From Cellvibrionaceae bacterium (lineage in GTDB: Bacteria; Pseudomonadota; Gammaproteobacteria; Pseudomonadales; Cellvibrionaceae), in NCBI GenBank assembly GCA_021151825.1, contig JAGKWQ010000003.1:248001-312000 (forward strand): a stretch of 64,000 nt of DNA. The letters are read 5' to 3'. Every line of letters starts with the position of its first letter. The stretch's first letter is position 1. Positions 32,710 through 41,585 of the stretch are shown piece by piece. The position numbers and the translations under genes were made by a program. The notes beneath the pieces were generated by a model, which searched no databases, had not been told where the DNA came from, and saw only the letters and a list, made by a program, of their open reading frames with translations.

Positions 32710-33864
32710 TCAAAAAAGATCAACACTTCCACTTTCAACAGACGTTGCAGACACCGGGTTGTGTTTAGTGCGCATTTCATTTTCCTTATAGTGCCCCAAT
32801 GCAATGCTCAATTGCGAAAAGCCGGCTGATGCATCTGCCAGCGAATGACTGACTGGAATTAACTCATCCAAACGCTGGATCATATAGCGCATATTTTGCG
32901 TAGACATATCTTCAAATTGCATCGCACGCATGGCGTTGTGTAATGCATCAACCAGCTGTACAACTTGTTGCTCCATTGATTCTGTTATTACCTGATCCTT
33001 GTCAGCTTTATGAATCATGTTGTCGCTAATTTTTTGCATTTCACCTTTGGCTTGCAAAACATAAGTCATATCTTGCGCTGCAACGTCACCAACAGTTTGG
33101 GTTAAATCATCAATAGCCGCTGCAATTGCACGTAATTGTTTTTGTATATCCAGACTAAAACCGGCAGAACGTGTTGATAATGCGCGCACTTCATCGGCAA
33201 CCACCGCAAAACCACGGCCACTTTCGCCCGCGCGTGCAGCTTCAATCGCCGCGTTCAATGCAAGGAGATTAGTTTGCGATGCAATTTGATCAATATCTTT
33301 CAACGCTTTTAATACTTGCGGCATTTGATCAGCAATAGCACCAACTTTTTCCACCAACTCCATGGACGATGCACTCATATTGACTGTGGTATCGACAAAC
33401 CGGTTGAGCAAGTTATAAGTATTTTCTGCAAATAAACTCATGCGCGCCGAAATGGTATCCAGACTCTGATCATCGCCGGCTTCGTATAACAAGCGCTTCA
33501 CATCGCGTTGTTGCGATTCCAGTAGCTCCTTGATCTGGTTAAATGCATTACTCAAAGTATTAACCGCGTCGGCTTGAATACCGATTTGCGCCTGTAAATT
33601 TTCTTTACTTTCCTGCAATACCTGATTGAAAAGAATACTTGCCTCCTGCAACGTTTGAGCTGAAGTGATGTTGCCACCCGGGTGGTTACCAGAAGAAATC
33701 GCCGTTATTATTTCTGGCGAATGCCATTTATCCAACGCCAAAATAACGCATGCAACTACAGGCCCGGCAACGGGATATACAAAGTAGGAAACAAGACAGC
33801 CACTTATTCCAGCTGCTAAAAAAAACGTCACCCGTTTTGCCTGCATACGCGCTTCCAACTCCAT
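32710..33864 (-). CDS. Short membrane-anchored methyl-accepting chemotaxis protein
   Basis: 384 aa, first gene of the chemosensory cluster. Two closely spaced hydrophobic segments (~11-45) leave no room for a periplasmic sensor domain, and there is no HAMP. The rest is a coiled coil carrying the MCP tip (Ser-Gln-Thr-Asn-Leu-Leu-Ala-Leu-Asn-Ala-Ala-Ile-Glu-Ala-Ala-Arg). With no obvious ligand domain it may sense membrane state or join mixed arrays with the soluble multi-PAS receptor. The upstream Met-Glu-Leu-Glu-Ala-Arg start could instead be the internal Met7. Confidence 0.85.
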   Translation of the reverse strand: MELEARMQAKRVTFFLAAGISGCLVSYFVYPVAGPVVACVILALDKWHSPEIITAISSGNHPGGNITSAQTLQEASILFNQVLQESKENLQAQIGIQADAVNTLSNAFNQIKELLESQQRDVKRLLYEAGDDQSLDTISARMSLFAENTYNLLNRFVDTTVNMSASSMELVEKVGAIADQMPQVLKALKDIDQIASQTNLLALNAAIEAARAGESGRGFAVVADEVRALSTRSAGFSLDIQKQLRAIAAAIDDLTQTVGDVAAQDMTYVLQAKGEMQKISDNMIHKADKDQVITESMEQQVVQLVDALHNAMRAMQFEDMSTQNMRYMIQRLDELIPVSHSLADASAGFSQLSIALGHYKENEMRTKHNPVSATSVESGSVDLF

Positions 33865-34093
33865 GACTCCATCGCAAATAATGCAATAGCCGCCACTTAC
33901 CTCAAATGGCTATTACAGTGGAATGATTTAAAAGTAGCAGGTTTATTCTCTAATGCTGTGTTTGCAGGGATTTTGATAAAAAATTTTACGTCGTCAAAAA
34001 CAGTGCAATAATTTTTAAAAGTTTCCGGTGATTAATTACATCTAGTAATTTATTTTTTATTCTCTCAATTTATAAATGTAATTTTTTTTGCAT

Positions 34094-34123
34094 AAAAAAA
34101 GCGGCAGTTATTAGCTGCCGCTT
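34094..34123 (-). terminator. Rho-independent terminator of the fumarase gene
   Basis: A perfect 9-bp stem (34099-34107 with 34115-34123) is followed on the minus strand by seven T, 25 bp past the fumarase stop codon. The remaining gap to 33864 is AT-rich and shows no gene. Confidence 0.8.
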
Positions 34124-34147
34124 CTTGAGTGTGAAGTTAATGAAAAG

Positions 34148-35668
34148 TCATTTAACTTCTACAACACCCTCTTCTATTTTTGCTTTCCAGATCTTTGGCC
34201 CGGTGGTATGAACCGATTCGCCGCGTGAATCTACCGCGACGGTAACAGGCATATCCTTCACATCAAACTCGTAAATAGCTTCCATCCCTAATTCGGGGAA
34301 GCCAAGAACTTTTGATGATTTAATCGCTTGGGCTACCAGATAGGCTGCACCACCAACGGCCATCAGATAGACAGATTTGTTATCGCGAATCGCATCGATT
34401 GCGGTTGGACCGCGCTCAGATTTACCAATCATGCCGAGCAAACCGGTTTGCTCCAGCATGGTGCGCGTGAATTTATCCATACGGGTCGCGGTCGTCGGAC
34501 CTGCCGGGCCAACAACTTCATCGCGCACGGGATCAACCGGACCTACGTAATAAATGAAGCGACCTTTCAAATCCACCGGCAGCGATTCACCTTTGGCGAG
34601 CAGGTCAGTCATTTTCTTATGCGCCGCATCGCGACCAGTCAGCATCTTGCCAGAGAGCAAAATGGTTTCACCGGTTTTCCACTCCAGTACATCTTCCGGA
34701 GTCACGGTATCCATATTCACGCGGCGCACACTACTGCCGACGTCCCAACTGATTTCCGGATAATCTTCCAGCGCCGGTGGAGTCTGGAATGATGGGCCTG
34801 AACCATCCAATACAAAATGCGCGTGACGCGTTGCAGCACAGTTAGGAATGATGGCGATGGCTTTATTAGCTGCGTGGGTTGGATAATCTTTGATTTTGAT
34901 ATCCACTACTGTCGTTAAACCACCAAGGCCCTGGGCACCAATACCCAATCGGTTTACTTTATCGAATAATTCAATACGTAACTCTTCATAGCGATTGCTT
35001 GCACCACGCTCTTGCAACTCTTGAATATCAACCGGATCAAGCAACGCTTCTTTCGCAAGCAGCATGGCTTTTTCTGCAGTTCCGCCGATACCAATTCCCA
35101 GCATGCCAGGCGGACACCAGCCTGCGCCCATTTCAGGAACGACTTTCAGCACCCAATCAACAACAGAATCCGATGGATTCAACATCGCGAATTTGGTTTT
35201 GGCTTCAGAGCCACCACCTTTCGCCGCAACATGAACGTCGACCGTATTGCCGGGAACAATGTTGTAGTGAATTACCGCAGGTGTGTTATCGCCGGTATTT
35301 TTACGCGCGCCGTCCGGGTCAGACAAAATCGATGCACGCAATACATTATCGGGATTGTTGTAAGCGCGACGCACACCTTCGTTAACCATATCGGTGAGGC
35401 TCATTTGCGCATCCCACTGTACATCCATACCCACAGTTACAAATACCGTTACGATACCGGTATCCTGGCAAATCGGGCGATGCCCCATGGCACACATGCG
35501 CGAGTTAATCAGGATTTGCGCCATCGCGTCTTTCGCGGCTTTGTTTTGCTCGCGTTCGTACGCTTTGTGAATGGCTTGGATAAAATCAACGGGGTGATAG
35601 TAGGAAATAAATTGCAGCGCATCGGCGACGCTGTCGATAAGATCTTGTTGGCGAATCACGGTTGGCAT
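34148..35668 (-). CDS. Class I (iron-sulfur) fumarate hydratase
   Basis: 506 aa from the ATG at 35668; a second ATG two codons upstream is too close to the weak GAG site. It interconverts fumarate and malate in the TCA cycle using an oxygen-labile 4Fe-4S cluster. The cluster cysteines are expected in Arg-Pro-Ile-Cys-Gln-Asp-Thr-Gly, Pro-Asn-Cys-Ala-Ala-Thr-Arg-His-Ala-His and Gly-Ala-Gly-Trp-Cys-Pro-Pro-Gly. The alpha domain is followed by the beta domain with Gly-Pro-Thr-Thr-Ala-Thr-Arg-Met-Asp. It is FumA/FumB-like in layout. Whether a class II FumC exists elsewhere is unknown. Confidence 0.93.
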   Translation of the reverse strand: MPTVIRQQDLIDSVADALQFISYYHPVDFIQAIHKAYEREQNKAAKDAMAQILINSRMCAMGHRPICQDTGIVTVFVTVGMDVQWDAQMSLTDMVNEGVRRAYNNPDNVLRASILSDPDGARKNTGDNTPAVIHYNIVPGNTVDVHVAAKGGGSEAKTKFAMLNPSDSVVDWVLKVVPEMGAGWCPPGMLGIGIGGTAEKAMLLAKEALLDPVDIQELQERGASNRYEELRIELFDKVNRLGIGAQGLGGLTTVVDIKIKDYPTHAANKAIAIIPNCAATRHAHFVLDGSGPSFQTPPALEDYPEISWDVGSSVRRVNMDTVTPEDVLEWKTGETILLSGKMLTGRDAAHKKMTDLLAKGESLPVDLKGRFIYYVGPVDPVRDEVVGPAGPTTATRMDKFTRTMLEQTGLLGMIGKSERGPTAIDAIRDNKSVYLMAVGGAAYLVAQAIKSSKVLGFPELGMEAIYEFDVKDMPVTVAVDSRGESVHTTGPKIWKAKIEEGVVEVK

Positions 35669-35760
35669 AATCATTTCTCGTCTTGCTGAAAAAAGTACAA
35701 CTCAATAAACGTAGTAAACACTTTCAAAAAAACTTGCGGTGAAAACAAATGCTGTAGAAG

Positions 35761-35786
35761 TAAAACGCCCGCCATTTGGCGAGCGT
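35761..35786 (-). terminator. Probable terminator of the coiled-coil protein gene
   Basis: Nine-bp arms (35765-35773 and 35778-35786) pair fully on the minus strand if one G-U is allowed, followed by four T. It lies 16 bp past the stop of the 258-aa gene. Confidence 0.6.
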
Positions 35787-35802
35787 ATTTTTAAAGCAGA
35801 AA

Positions 35803-36579
35803 CTATTTTGGAGCAGTGCCTAATTGTTGTTTTATTTGCAGGATTTCACGGTTGGTACTGCGACGGAAATCATCAATTGCAGAAATGGCTTCTTCGTTAT
35901 TTTTGGTGCGCGATGCAAGGCTATCCAACGCAGTCATCTCTAATGCCATTTTATCCAATTCTTCTTTCATGTTTTGTACGCGTTGGGTTTGTTGGCTAAC
36001 ACCGGTGGTCATGCCATCAATTTTTGCCGCCGCTGCATCGGAAGTTGTTTTATTGGCAGCAACTTCTTGCTTCAGCGATGCAAGCGCAGTTTTTCCATCC
36101 GCGATCGCTTTTTGTGCATTGGCAGTATCGCGTCCAACTGCCGCAATTTTTTCACCATTTGCCGCAAGGCCTTTGCGATGCTCCTCCACCACACCGGCTA
36201 TACGACGCACTTCTGCATCTACTTTTTTGAGATTAGCTTCAATCGCAATGACCGATCCGCTAGATTGCTCTGAGGTCAAATTCAACTGCTCCTCCAATCC
36301 TTTAATACGCTCATCAGCTTGCTTGAGATGGGTTTGCGCTTCGAACAATTGCCATCCCAAAAATCCGGCACCGCCCACTGCAATAAGGGCAACGACCAAT
36401 GCGATAGCAGGCAGGCTGCTGGACGGTGCCGGAGCGTAAGCAACATTTGAGGTGGGGGTAGGTCTGCGCGTCGGGCGTGAGGGCTGCTCATCATGATCCG
36501 GCACGAGGGATTGTTGGCGACGCGGCTCGGGCTGTTCGGATACTCCGCCAGTGGACAGTGTGGGTTCTCTGCGTTCCAT
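35803..36579 (-). CDS. Single-pass membrane protein with periplasmic coiled coil, function unknown
   Basis: 258 aa, not assigned to a named family. The first ~55 residues are polar, rich in Pro, Arg and Gln and probably disordered in the cytoplasm. One membrane helix spans ~56-76. Residues ~80-255 are a long Ala/Lys/Glu-rich coiled coil with heptad-like spacing, presumably periplasmic. Such proteins often act as spacers or envelope scaffolds, but nothing here shows a specific role. It lies between fumarase and sodB on the same strand, with its own terminator. Confidence 0.7.
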   Translation of the reverse strand: MERREPTLSTGGVSEQPEPRRQQSLVPDHDEQPSRPTRRPTPTSNVAYAPAPSSSLPAIALVVALIAVGGAGFLGWQLFEAQTHLKQADERIKGLEEQLNLTSEQSSGSVIAIEANLKKVDAEVRRIAGVVEEHRKGLAANGEKIAAVGRDTANAQKAIADGKTALASLKQEVAANKTTSDAAAAKIDGMTTGVSQQTQRVQNMKEELDKMALEMTALDSLASRTKNNEEAISAIDDFRRSTNREILQIKQQLGTAPK

Positions 36580-36700
36580 AACAACAATACCTTAAACAAT
36601 TCAGTAATTTGGGAGGAATAACTCAGTGTGCGCGCATTTTATAGCAGCGGCTAGTACAAACATAGGCCAGTATCAGCAATAAACCTCGTACAAAAGCCAT

Positions 36701-36729
36701 AAAAAAACGGGCATGAAGCCCGTTTTTTT
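36701..36729 (-). terminator. Rho-independent terminator of sodB
   Basis: A perfect 12-bp stem (36701-36712 with 36718-36729), loop of 5 nt and A/T tails on both sides, lying 32 bp past the sodB stop. Confidence 0.85.
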
Positions 36730-36760
36730 AGTGATGCCACTAAATACCTGCGCCTTATTA

Positions 36761-37345
36761 TTACTTGGCGAAGTTGGCGTTCACGAATTCCCAATTTACC
36801 AATGACCAGAAAGCACCAATGTAGTTTGGACGCGAATTGCGGTAATCAATGTAGTAAGCGTGTTCCCACAAATCGAGAGTCAGGATTGGCGTTACAGAAG
36901 AATCAGTCAGTGGCGTTGCTGCGTTGCTGGTATTTACGATAGCAACAGAACCGTCTGCCTTTTTCACCAACCAGGTCCATGAAGAACCAAAGTTATTGAT
37001 TGCAGAGTTGGTGAAGTCTTCTTTGAATTTATCGAAAGAACCAAATGCTTTGGTAATGGCTTCAGCAACAGCACCTGTTGGAGCACCGCCACCGTTAGGG
37101 CTCAGGCAGTGCCAATAGAACGTGTGGTTCCAGATTTGCGCAGCATTGTTGAATACTGGACCGGTAGAAGATTTGATTACATCTTCCAGGCTCTTGCCTT
37201 CAAATTCGGTACCAGGAACCAGAGTATTTAATTTATCCACGTATGCTTTGTGGTGTTTGCCGTGGTGGTAATCCAGAGTCTCTGCAGAGATATGTGGCGC
37301 CAGGGCGTCTTTGGCATAAGGAAGTGCTGGTAATTCAAAAGCCAT
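36761..37345 (-). CDS. sodB: Iron superoxide dismutase
   Basis: 194 aa, cytoplasmic, converts superoxide to hydrogen peroxide and oxygen. Metal ligands are visible: His in Pro-His-Ile-Ser, His in Trp-Asn-His-Thr-Phe-Tyr-Trp, and Asp and His in Leu-Asp-Leu-Trp-Glu-His-Ala-Tyr-Tyr. Ala-Gln-Ile-Trp-Asn-His and Gly-Ser-Ser-Trp-Thr-Trp-Leu favour the iron rather than the manganese type. The start has AGGAG 7 bp upstream. No signal peptide. Confidence 0.95.
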   Translation of the reverse strand: MAFELPALPYAKDALAPHISAETLDYHHGKHHKAYVDKLNTLVPGTEFEGKSLEDVIKSSTGPVFNNAAQIWNHTFYWHCLSPNGGGAPTGAVAEAITKAFGSFDKFKEDFTNSAINNFGSSWTWLVKKADGSVAIVNTSNAATPLTDSSVTPILTLDLWEHAYYIDYRNSRPNYIGAFWSLVNWEFVNANFAK

Positions 37346-37455
37346 GATGTTTCTCCTAATTCACGGTTGTATCGATCAAATCAGTTCTTTAGATAAAACA
37401 AAATTCAATTAATCATGTGCGGGCCGAATAATAACAGCTTAGTAATTTACTCATG

Positions 37456-37538
37456 ATTAAAAATAGTTACGGCCCAAAAGGGCCGTAACTATAACGCAAA
37501 ATTATGAGCCGTCACGGCTGGCACCAAAAAAGTGCCAG
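37456..37538 (-). terminator. Terminator region after groEL (two hairpins)
   Basis: The strong one is a perfect 13-bp stem (37463-37475 with 37480-37492, 4-nt loop) followed on the minus strand by five T. Nearer to groEL is a second hairpin (37518-37524 with 37532-37538), with a T-rich loop on the minus strand. Confidence 0.75.
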
Positions 37539-37593
37539 TCATGAACGGGGAAAAACACGATTTTTGCGCGCATATTCATAGGCATCAGGGCAA

Positions 37594-39240
37594 TTACATC
37601 ATGCCGCCCATACCACCCATGCCACCCATATCATGGCTATGGCCACCACCGGCTGGTTTATCTTCTGGCAGATCAGCAACCATTGCTTCTGTAGTGATCA
37701 TCAAGCCAGCGATAGAACCGGCAGCTTGCAGTGCGGTACGGGTTACTTTAGCTGGATCGAGGATACCCATTTCGATCATGTCACCATACACACCAGTAGC
37801 AGCGTTGTAACCGTAGTTACCGGAACCTTTCTTCACAGAGTCAGCAACGACTGATGGCTCATCACCAGCGTTAGCAACGATTTGACGCAACGGCGCTTCC
37901 ATTGCACGACGTGCGATGGTGATACCAGCGTTTTGGTCTTCGTTATCACCTTTCAAGTCTGCGATAGCAGCAACGGCACGAATCAATGCAGTACCGCCTC
38001 CAGGAACCACGCCTTCTTCCACCGCAGCACGGGTCGCGTGCAGGGCGTCTTCAACGCGCGCTTTCTTCTCTTTCATTTCAACTTCGGTAGCAGCACCTAC
38101 TTTGATTACCGCAACACCGCCAGCCAGTTTAGCTACGCGCTCTTGCAGTTTTTCGCGATCGTAATCAGAAGAGGTTTCTTCGATTTGCACACGGATTTGC
38201 TGTACGCGCGCTTTGATCTCTTCAGCGTTACCAGCACCATCAACGATAGTGGTGTTGTCTTTGTTCATGGTTACGCGTTTTGCAGTACCCAAATGCTCCA
38301 GGGTAGCGCTTTCCAGATCCAGGCCAACTTCTTCAGAAATTACAGTACCGCCAGTCAATACCGCAATGTCTTGTAACATGGCTTTACGACGATCACCGAA
38401 ACCAGGTGCTTTAACACCGGCAACTTTCACGATACCGCGAATGTTGTTTACCACCAGAGTTGCCAGCGCTTCGCCTTCAATATCTTCTGCAACGATGATC
38501 AGCGGCTTGCCAGACTTGGCAACGCCTTCCAGCACTGGCAGCAATTCACGGATGTTGGAGATTTTCTTGTCAACCAACAGGATGAACGGATGATCGTGCT
38601 CAACGCTCATGCTGTCCTGGTTGTTGATGAAGTAAGGAGACAGGTAACCGCGGTCGAATTGCATACCTTCTACCACGTCCAGCTCGTTTTCCAGGCTGGT
38701 GCCTTCTTCTACAGTGATAACGCCTTCTTTACCTACTTTTTCCATCGCTTCCGCAATCAGCTCACCCACAGAGGTATCGCTGTTAGCAGAGATACTACCT
38801 ACTTGAGAGATAGACTTGGTGTCAGCGCAAGGAACAGCGATAGATTGAACGTGTTTAACAGCAGCGGCGATTGCTTTGTCGATACCGCGCTTCAGGTCCA
38901 TCGGATTCATGCCTGCAGCAACAGACTTCAAACCTTCGTTAACGATGGCTTGCGCCAGAACGGTTGCAGTAGTAGTACCGTCACCGGCGTCGTCAGACGC
39001 TTTGGACGCAACTTCTTTCACCATTTGCGCGCCCATGTTTTCAAACTTGTCTTTCAGGGAGATTTCTTTGGCAACAGAAACACCGTCTTTGGTGATGGTT
39101 GGAGCACCGAAAGATTTCTCCAGAACCACGTTACGGCCTTTTGGACCCAGGGTTGCTTTAACCGCATCTGCCAGAATGTTTACACCGGCCAGCATACGTT
39201 GACGGGCGCTATCACCAAACTTAACTTCTTTAGCTGTCAT
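37594..39240 (-). CDS. groL: 60-kDa chaperonin GroEL
   Basis: 548 aa from the ATG at 39240, giving the standard Met-Thr-Ala-Lys-Glu-Val-Lys-Phe start; an in-frame TTG three codons earlier is disregarded. ATP-driven folding chamber working with GroES. Conserved ATP-site stretch Gly-Asp-Gly-Thr-Thr-Thr-Ala and the hydrophobic Gly-Gly-Met repeat tail ending Met-Met are present. Second gene of the groESL operon, 83 bp after groES. Confidence 0.97.
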   Translation of the reverse strand: MTAKEVKFGDSARQRMLAGVNILADAVKATLGPKGRNVVLEKSFGAPTITKDGVSVAKEISLKDKFENMGAQMVKEVASKASDDAGDGTTTATVLAQAIVNEGLKSVAAGMNPMDLKRGIDKAIAAAVKHVQSIAVPCADTKSISQVGSISANSDTSVGELIAEAMEKVGKEGVITVEEGTSLENELDVVEGMQFDRGYLSPYFINNQDSMSVEHDHPFILLVDKKISNIRELLPVLEGVAKSGKPLIIVAEDIEGEALATLVVNNIRGIVKVAGVKAPGFGDRRKAMLQDIAVLTGGTVISEEVGLDLESATLEHLGTAKRVTMNKDNTTIVDGAGNAEEIKARVQQIRVQIEETSSDYDREKLQERVAKLAGGVAVIKVGAATEVEMKEKKARVEDALHATRAAVEEGVVPGGGTALIRAVAAIADLKGDNEDQNAGITIARRAMEAPLRQIVANAGDEPSVVADSVKKGSGNYGYNAATGVYGDMIEMGILDPAKVTRTALQAAGSIAGLMITTEAMVADLPEDKPAGGGHSHDMGGMGGMGGMM

Positions 39241-39323
39241 GATACTCAATACCTTTTTAAATTCGTTTTCGTCAGAAACTCAGGGGAAGCTGACTTTATG
39301 TTTAAGCTACTCGGGCCGTGGAA

Positions 39324-39614
39324 TTATTCCAACACAGCCTTGATGTCTGATTCGCTCAGGATTACCAGCTCTTCGCCGTCAACAGTGATAGTGTCGCTAC
39401 CGGCGTATTTGCCGAATACCACAACATCACCCACTTTCACATCCAGTGGACGCAATTCACCACTGGTCAATACGCGGCCGTTACCTACAGCAACCACTTC
39501 ACCTTGATTAGGCTTTTCTTTAGCAGAACCGGACAGGATGATGCCGCCGGCAGTTTTGGTTTCTTCTTCTTTGCGGCGAACCACAACGCGATCATGCAAT
39601 GGACGAATTTTCAT
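39324..39614 (-). CDS. groES: 10-kDa co-chaperonin GroES
   Basis: 96 aa from the ATG at 39614 (Met-Lys-Ile-Arg-Pro-Leu-His-Asp-Arg-Val); the frame extends eight codons further, but family length and a TAGGAG site 10 bp upstream favour this start. The mobile loop Glu-Glu-Thr-Lys-Thr-Ala-Gly-Gly-Ile-Ile-Leu is intact. Caps GroEL. A heat-shock promoter lies ~85 bp upstream. Confidence 0.97.
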   Translation of the reverse strand: MKIRPLHDRVVVRRKEEETKTAGGIILSGSAKEKPNQGEVVAVGNGRVLTSGELRPLDVKVGDVVVFGKYAGSDTITVDGEELVILSESDIKAVLE

Positions 39615-39698
39615 GAAGCTATGTCTCCTAACAATCAATTTTTACTAAACAGGGAGTCCGGCTCAGGTTGACTGAGCGATGCGACTCCAGCGTGAGGT

Positions 39699-39726
39699 TT
39701 ATAGGGACAACCCTGAAAGTTTCAAG
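39699..39726 (-). promoter_or_regulatory. Sigma-32 (RpoH) promoter of groESL
   Basis: On the minus strand CTTGAAA (39720-39726) is an exact heat-shock -35. After a 13-bp spacer comes CCCTATAA (39699-39706), close to the RpoH -10 consensus CCCCATNT. It lies ~85 bp before groES. No CIRCE inverted repeat is seen. Confidence 0.75.
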
Positions 39727-39843
39727 GCTATCCAGATGGCCGCCGATACTCCGGAGCGTCCGGAAACCGGTGGCCGAAAGCGGTGACAACCTATGTGGGG
39801 CTGGCTTTGGGGATTTCAACGGGAAATATGAAAAAATCCTGAA

Positions 39844-40374
39844 TTAAGGCCTTTTAGAATCAGGTGGGCTGGAATTATCCCGGGGTTGAAGTTTTTCCTG
39901 TTCGATTAATACCCCGTCATGCTGGTTATTGGCATCTGCCCTTGCGGATCCATCGTGATCATAAACATTTCCCGCGCCATAAGGATCACGACCAAAAGGA
40001 GATTGTTGGTTGGCAAAACCAGCGGCACGAACCGTCATTTTTGCTACCCAACGCTTGATTAGCAGACGGCGGAACCAGGGAATAAAACAAATCAACGCCA
40101 GGAAATCAGTGATGAACCCCGGAATGATCAGCAATATTGCCCCTATGGCCTTAAATAAACCTTCGACGATAGCGACACCGGGCAACTCGCCGGTGCGCGC
40201 ATTTTGGGCAACTTTTAACATACTCGCAGCACCCAGATAACGCAGCAGGTTTACCCCCACCACAATCATTGCTATTAACCAAAGAATAACAGCCAACGCC
40301 CCTACCTCATCGCCGATCACAATCATCAGCCAAAGCTCAAGGAAGGGAAATAACAACAGAGGCAACAGACGCAT
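39844..40374 (-). CDS. fxsA: FxsA-family cytoplasmic membrane protein
   Basis: 176 aa from the ATG at 40374; a TTG two codons earlier also reads open. Membrane segments lie at ~3-20, 25-45 and 70-100, with Gly-Glu-Leu-Pro and Leu-Leu-Ile-Ile-Pro-Gly-Phe-Ile-Thr-Asp-Phe typical of FxsA. The C-terminal ~60 residues are polar and Asn/Asp-rich. In E. coli FxsA limits F-exclusion of phage T7; its cellular role is not established. It is next to groES in many gammaproteobacteria, as here. Confidence 0.85.
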   Translation of the reverse strand: MRLLPLLLFPFLELWLMIVIGDEVGALAVILWLIAMIVVGVNLLRYLGAASMLKVAQNARTGELPGVAIVEGLFKAIGAILLIIPGFITDFLALICFIPWFRRLLIKRWVAKMTVRAAGFANQQSPFGRDPYGAGNVYDHDGSARADANNQHDGVLIEQEKLQPRDNSSPPDSKRP

Positions 40375-40410
40375 TGGCAATCAATCCACAACAATAAATG
40401 GGCAGCTAGT

Positions 40411-41433
40411 CTACCACTTGTAACTCACCCCCAGCGACATGCGGGTATCCGCACTTTTGCGTGTGGGTTGCGGTTCATTATCCAGCCAGTAATCGACTTT
40501 AAATTCTGAATAAATGCGCTTGAGGATCATCGAGCTTAACCCGGTGGACGTCTTCAAGCGCCAGTTGGGCTTATCCTCTGTCGACTGCAACACTTCATTA
40601 TTATGGAAAAATCCCACGCCCCACGGCATAGCGTAGCGAAAATCGGTAGCGAGGCGGAACGCCATAAACTCATCCTCGGCGGCAAATTCATCAGCGATAT
40701 GCTGTGGAACAATATATTGCTCATCCATATAAGCAGCCCCTGTTTTTAACGAGAGTGCCGACTTTTGATTTTCAAAAAACTGATAGCCCGCACCGGAACC
40801 CAGGCTGCGATAACTGTCCATACCCCGCTGCGGATCAGCACCCGCGAGCAAGCTGTTATACCAAAACCAGTGGTCGGCCAAAAACCAATCGAGCGAATAG
40901 CGGCTGTTCCAGCGATCTTGCGCCGGCGCATGATTCCAGGATGCACGTGCAAATTCACCGCCAACCACATGACGAAAATCGCTACGACGAAATTCCATTT
41001 CAGTCTGCAAATTCCATTCATCGCGCACTTCATTGCCACGCGAATAAGCACCCCACAAATTCAACCGCCCGCGATGTACAAACGCACCTTTTTTATAATC
41101 TTCATAGGGCATCAGCGTTTTAATGGTTAACAATGACGAACGGCGCACACGGGAAGAATTTTCACATTGATAAACCAAATCTCCGCCTTCCATATTTTGC
41201 AGCTGACACGCGGCTTTACTACCGTTAATTTTTAATGGGCGCCCTGATTGGATATTTTTGATCTTTGCCTTAGTGATCCATTGCTCGCCAAAATTACTGG
41301 ATTTCCAAACAACATGCTCCCCATCCAGGCGAACCAATTCACCTTCCAGACGATCGCCATTGATTAACTCGATCATCCCCGCTTGTGCACTGATCGCAAA
41401 CAACCAGCCAAATAAAATGACAAAATGCTTCAC
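40411..41433 (-). CDS. DUF481-family outer-membrane protein (YdiY-like)
   Basis: 340 aa. Signal peptide of ~18 residues (ends Ala-Gln-Ala). The N-terminal ~80 residues (Leu-Ile-Asn-Gly-Asp-Arg-Leu-Glu-Gly-Glu-Leu) look like a small beta domain often found before DUF481 barrels. The rest has the alternating aromatic pattern of a beta barrel and ends in Tyr-Lys-Trp. Members are described as salt-induced outer-membrane proteins, but the substrate is unknown. Confidence 0.75.
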   Translation of the reverse strand: MKHFVILFGWLFAISAQAGMIELINGDRLEGELVRLDGEHVVWKSSNFGEQWITKAKIKNIQSGRPLKINGSKAACQLQNMEGGDLVYQCENSSRVRRSSLLTIKTLMPYEDYKKGAFVHRGRLNLWGAYSRGNEVRDEWNLQTEMEFRRSDFRHVVGGEFARASWNHAPAQDRWNSRYSLDWFLADHWFWYNSLLAGADPQRGMDSYRSLGSGAGYQFFENQKSALSLKTGAAYMDEQYIVPQHIADEFAAEDEFMAFRLATDFRYAMPWGVGFFHNNEVLQSTEDKPNWRLKTSTGLSSMILKRIYSEFKVDYWLDNEPQPTRKSADTRMSLGVSYKW

Positions 41434-41585
41434 AATTAACCCGCCGGTTTTACCTGAATGGAGATATTCATTAAAGTAATCGGCATCCAGCGCTGCAATG
41501 TCAAAAATGTTAATAGTGTAAATATTGGTTAGGCCTGGGTTTAGGCAGGTAAATACAAGTCAATTTCCCGCATTTTGGTATCGCG

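Noticed and set aside
33865..33935. Sigma-28 promoter for the chemosensory cluster
   Set aside because: A TAAA...GCCATTTG arrangement exists on the minus strand, but spacing is off by one and half of the consensus bases are missing.
38590..39507. Long plus-strand open frame opposite groEL and groES
   Set aside because: It lies wholly across strongly conserved minus-strand genes and has no recognisable protein features; an antisense shadow.
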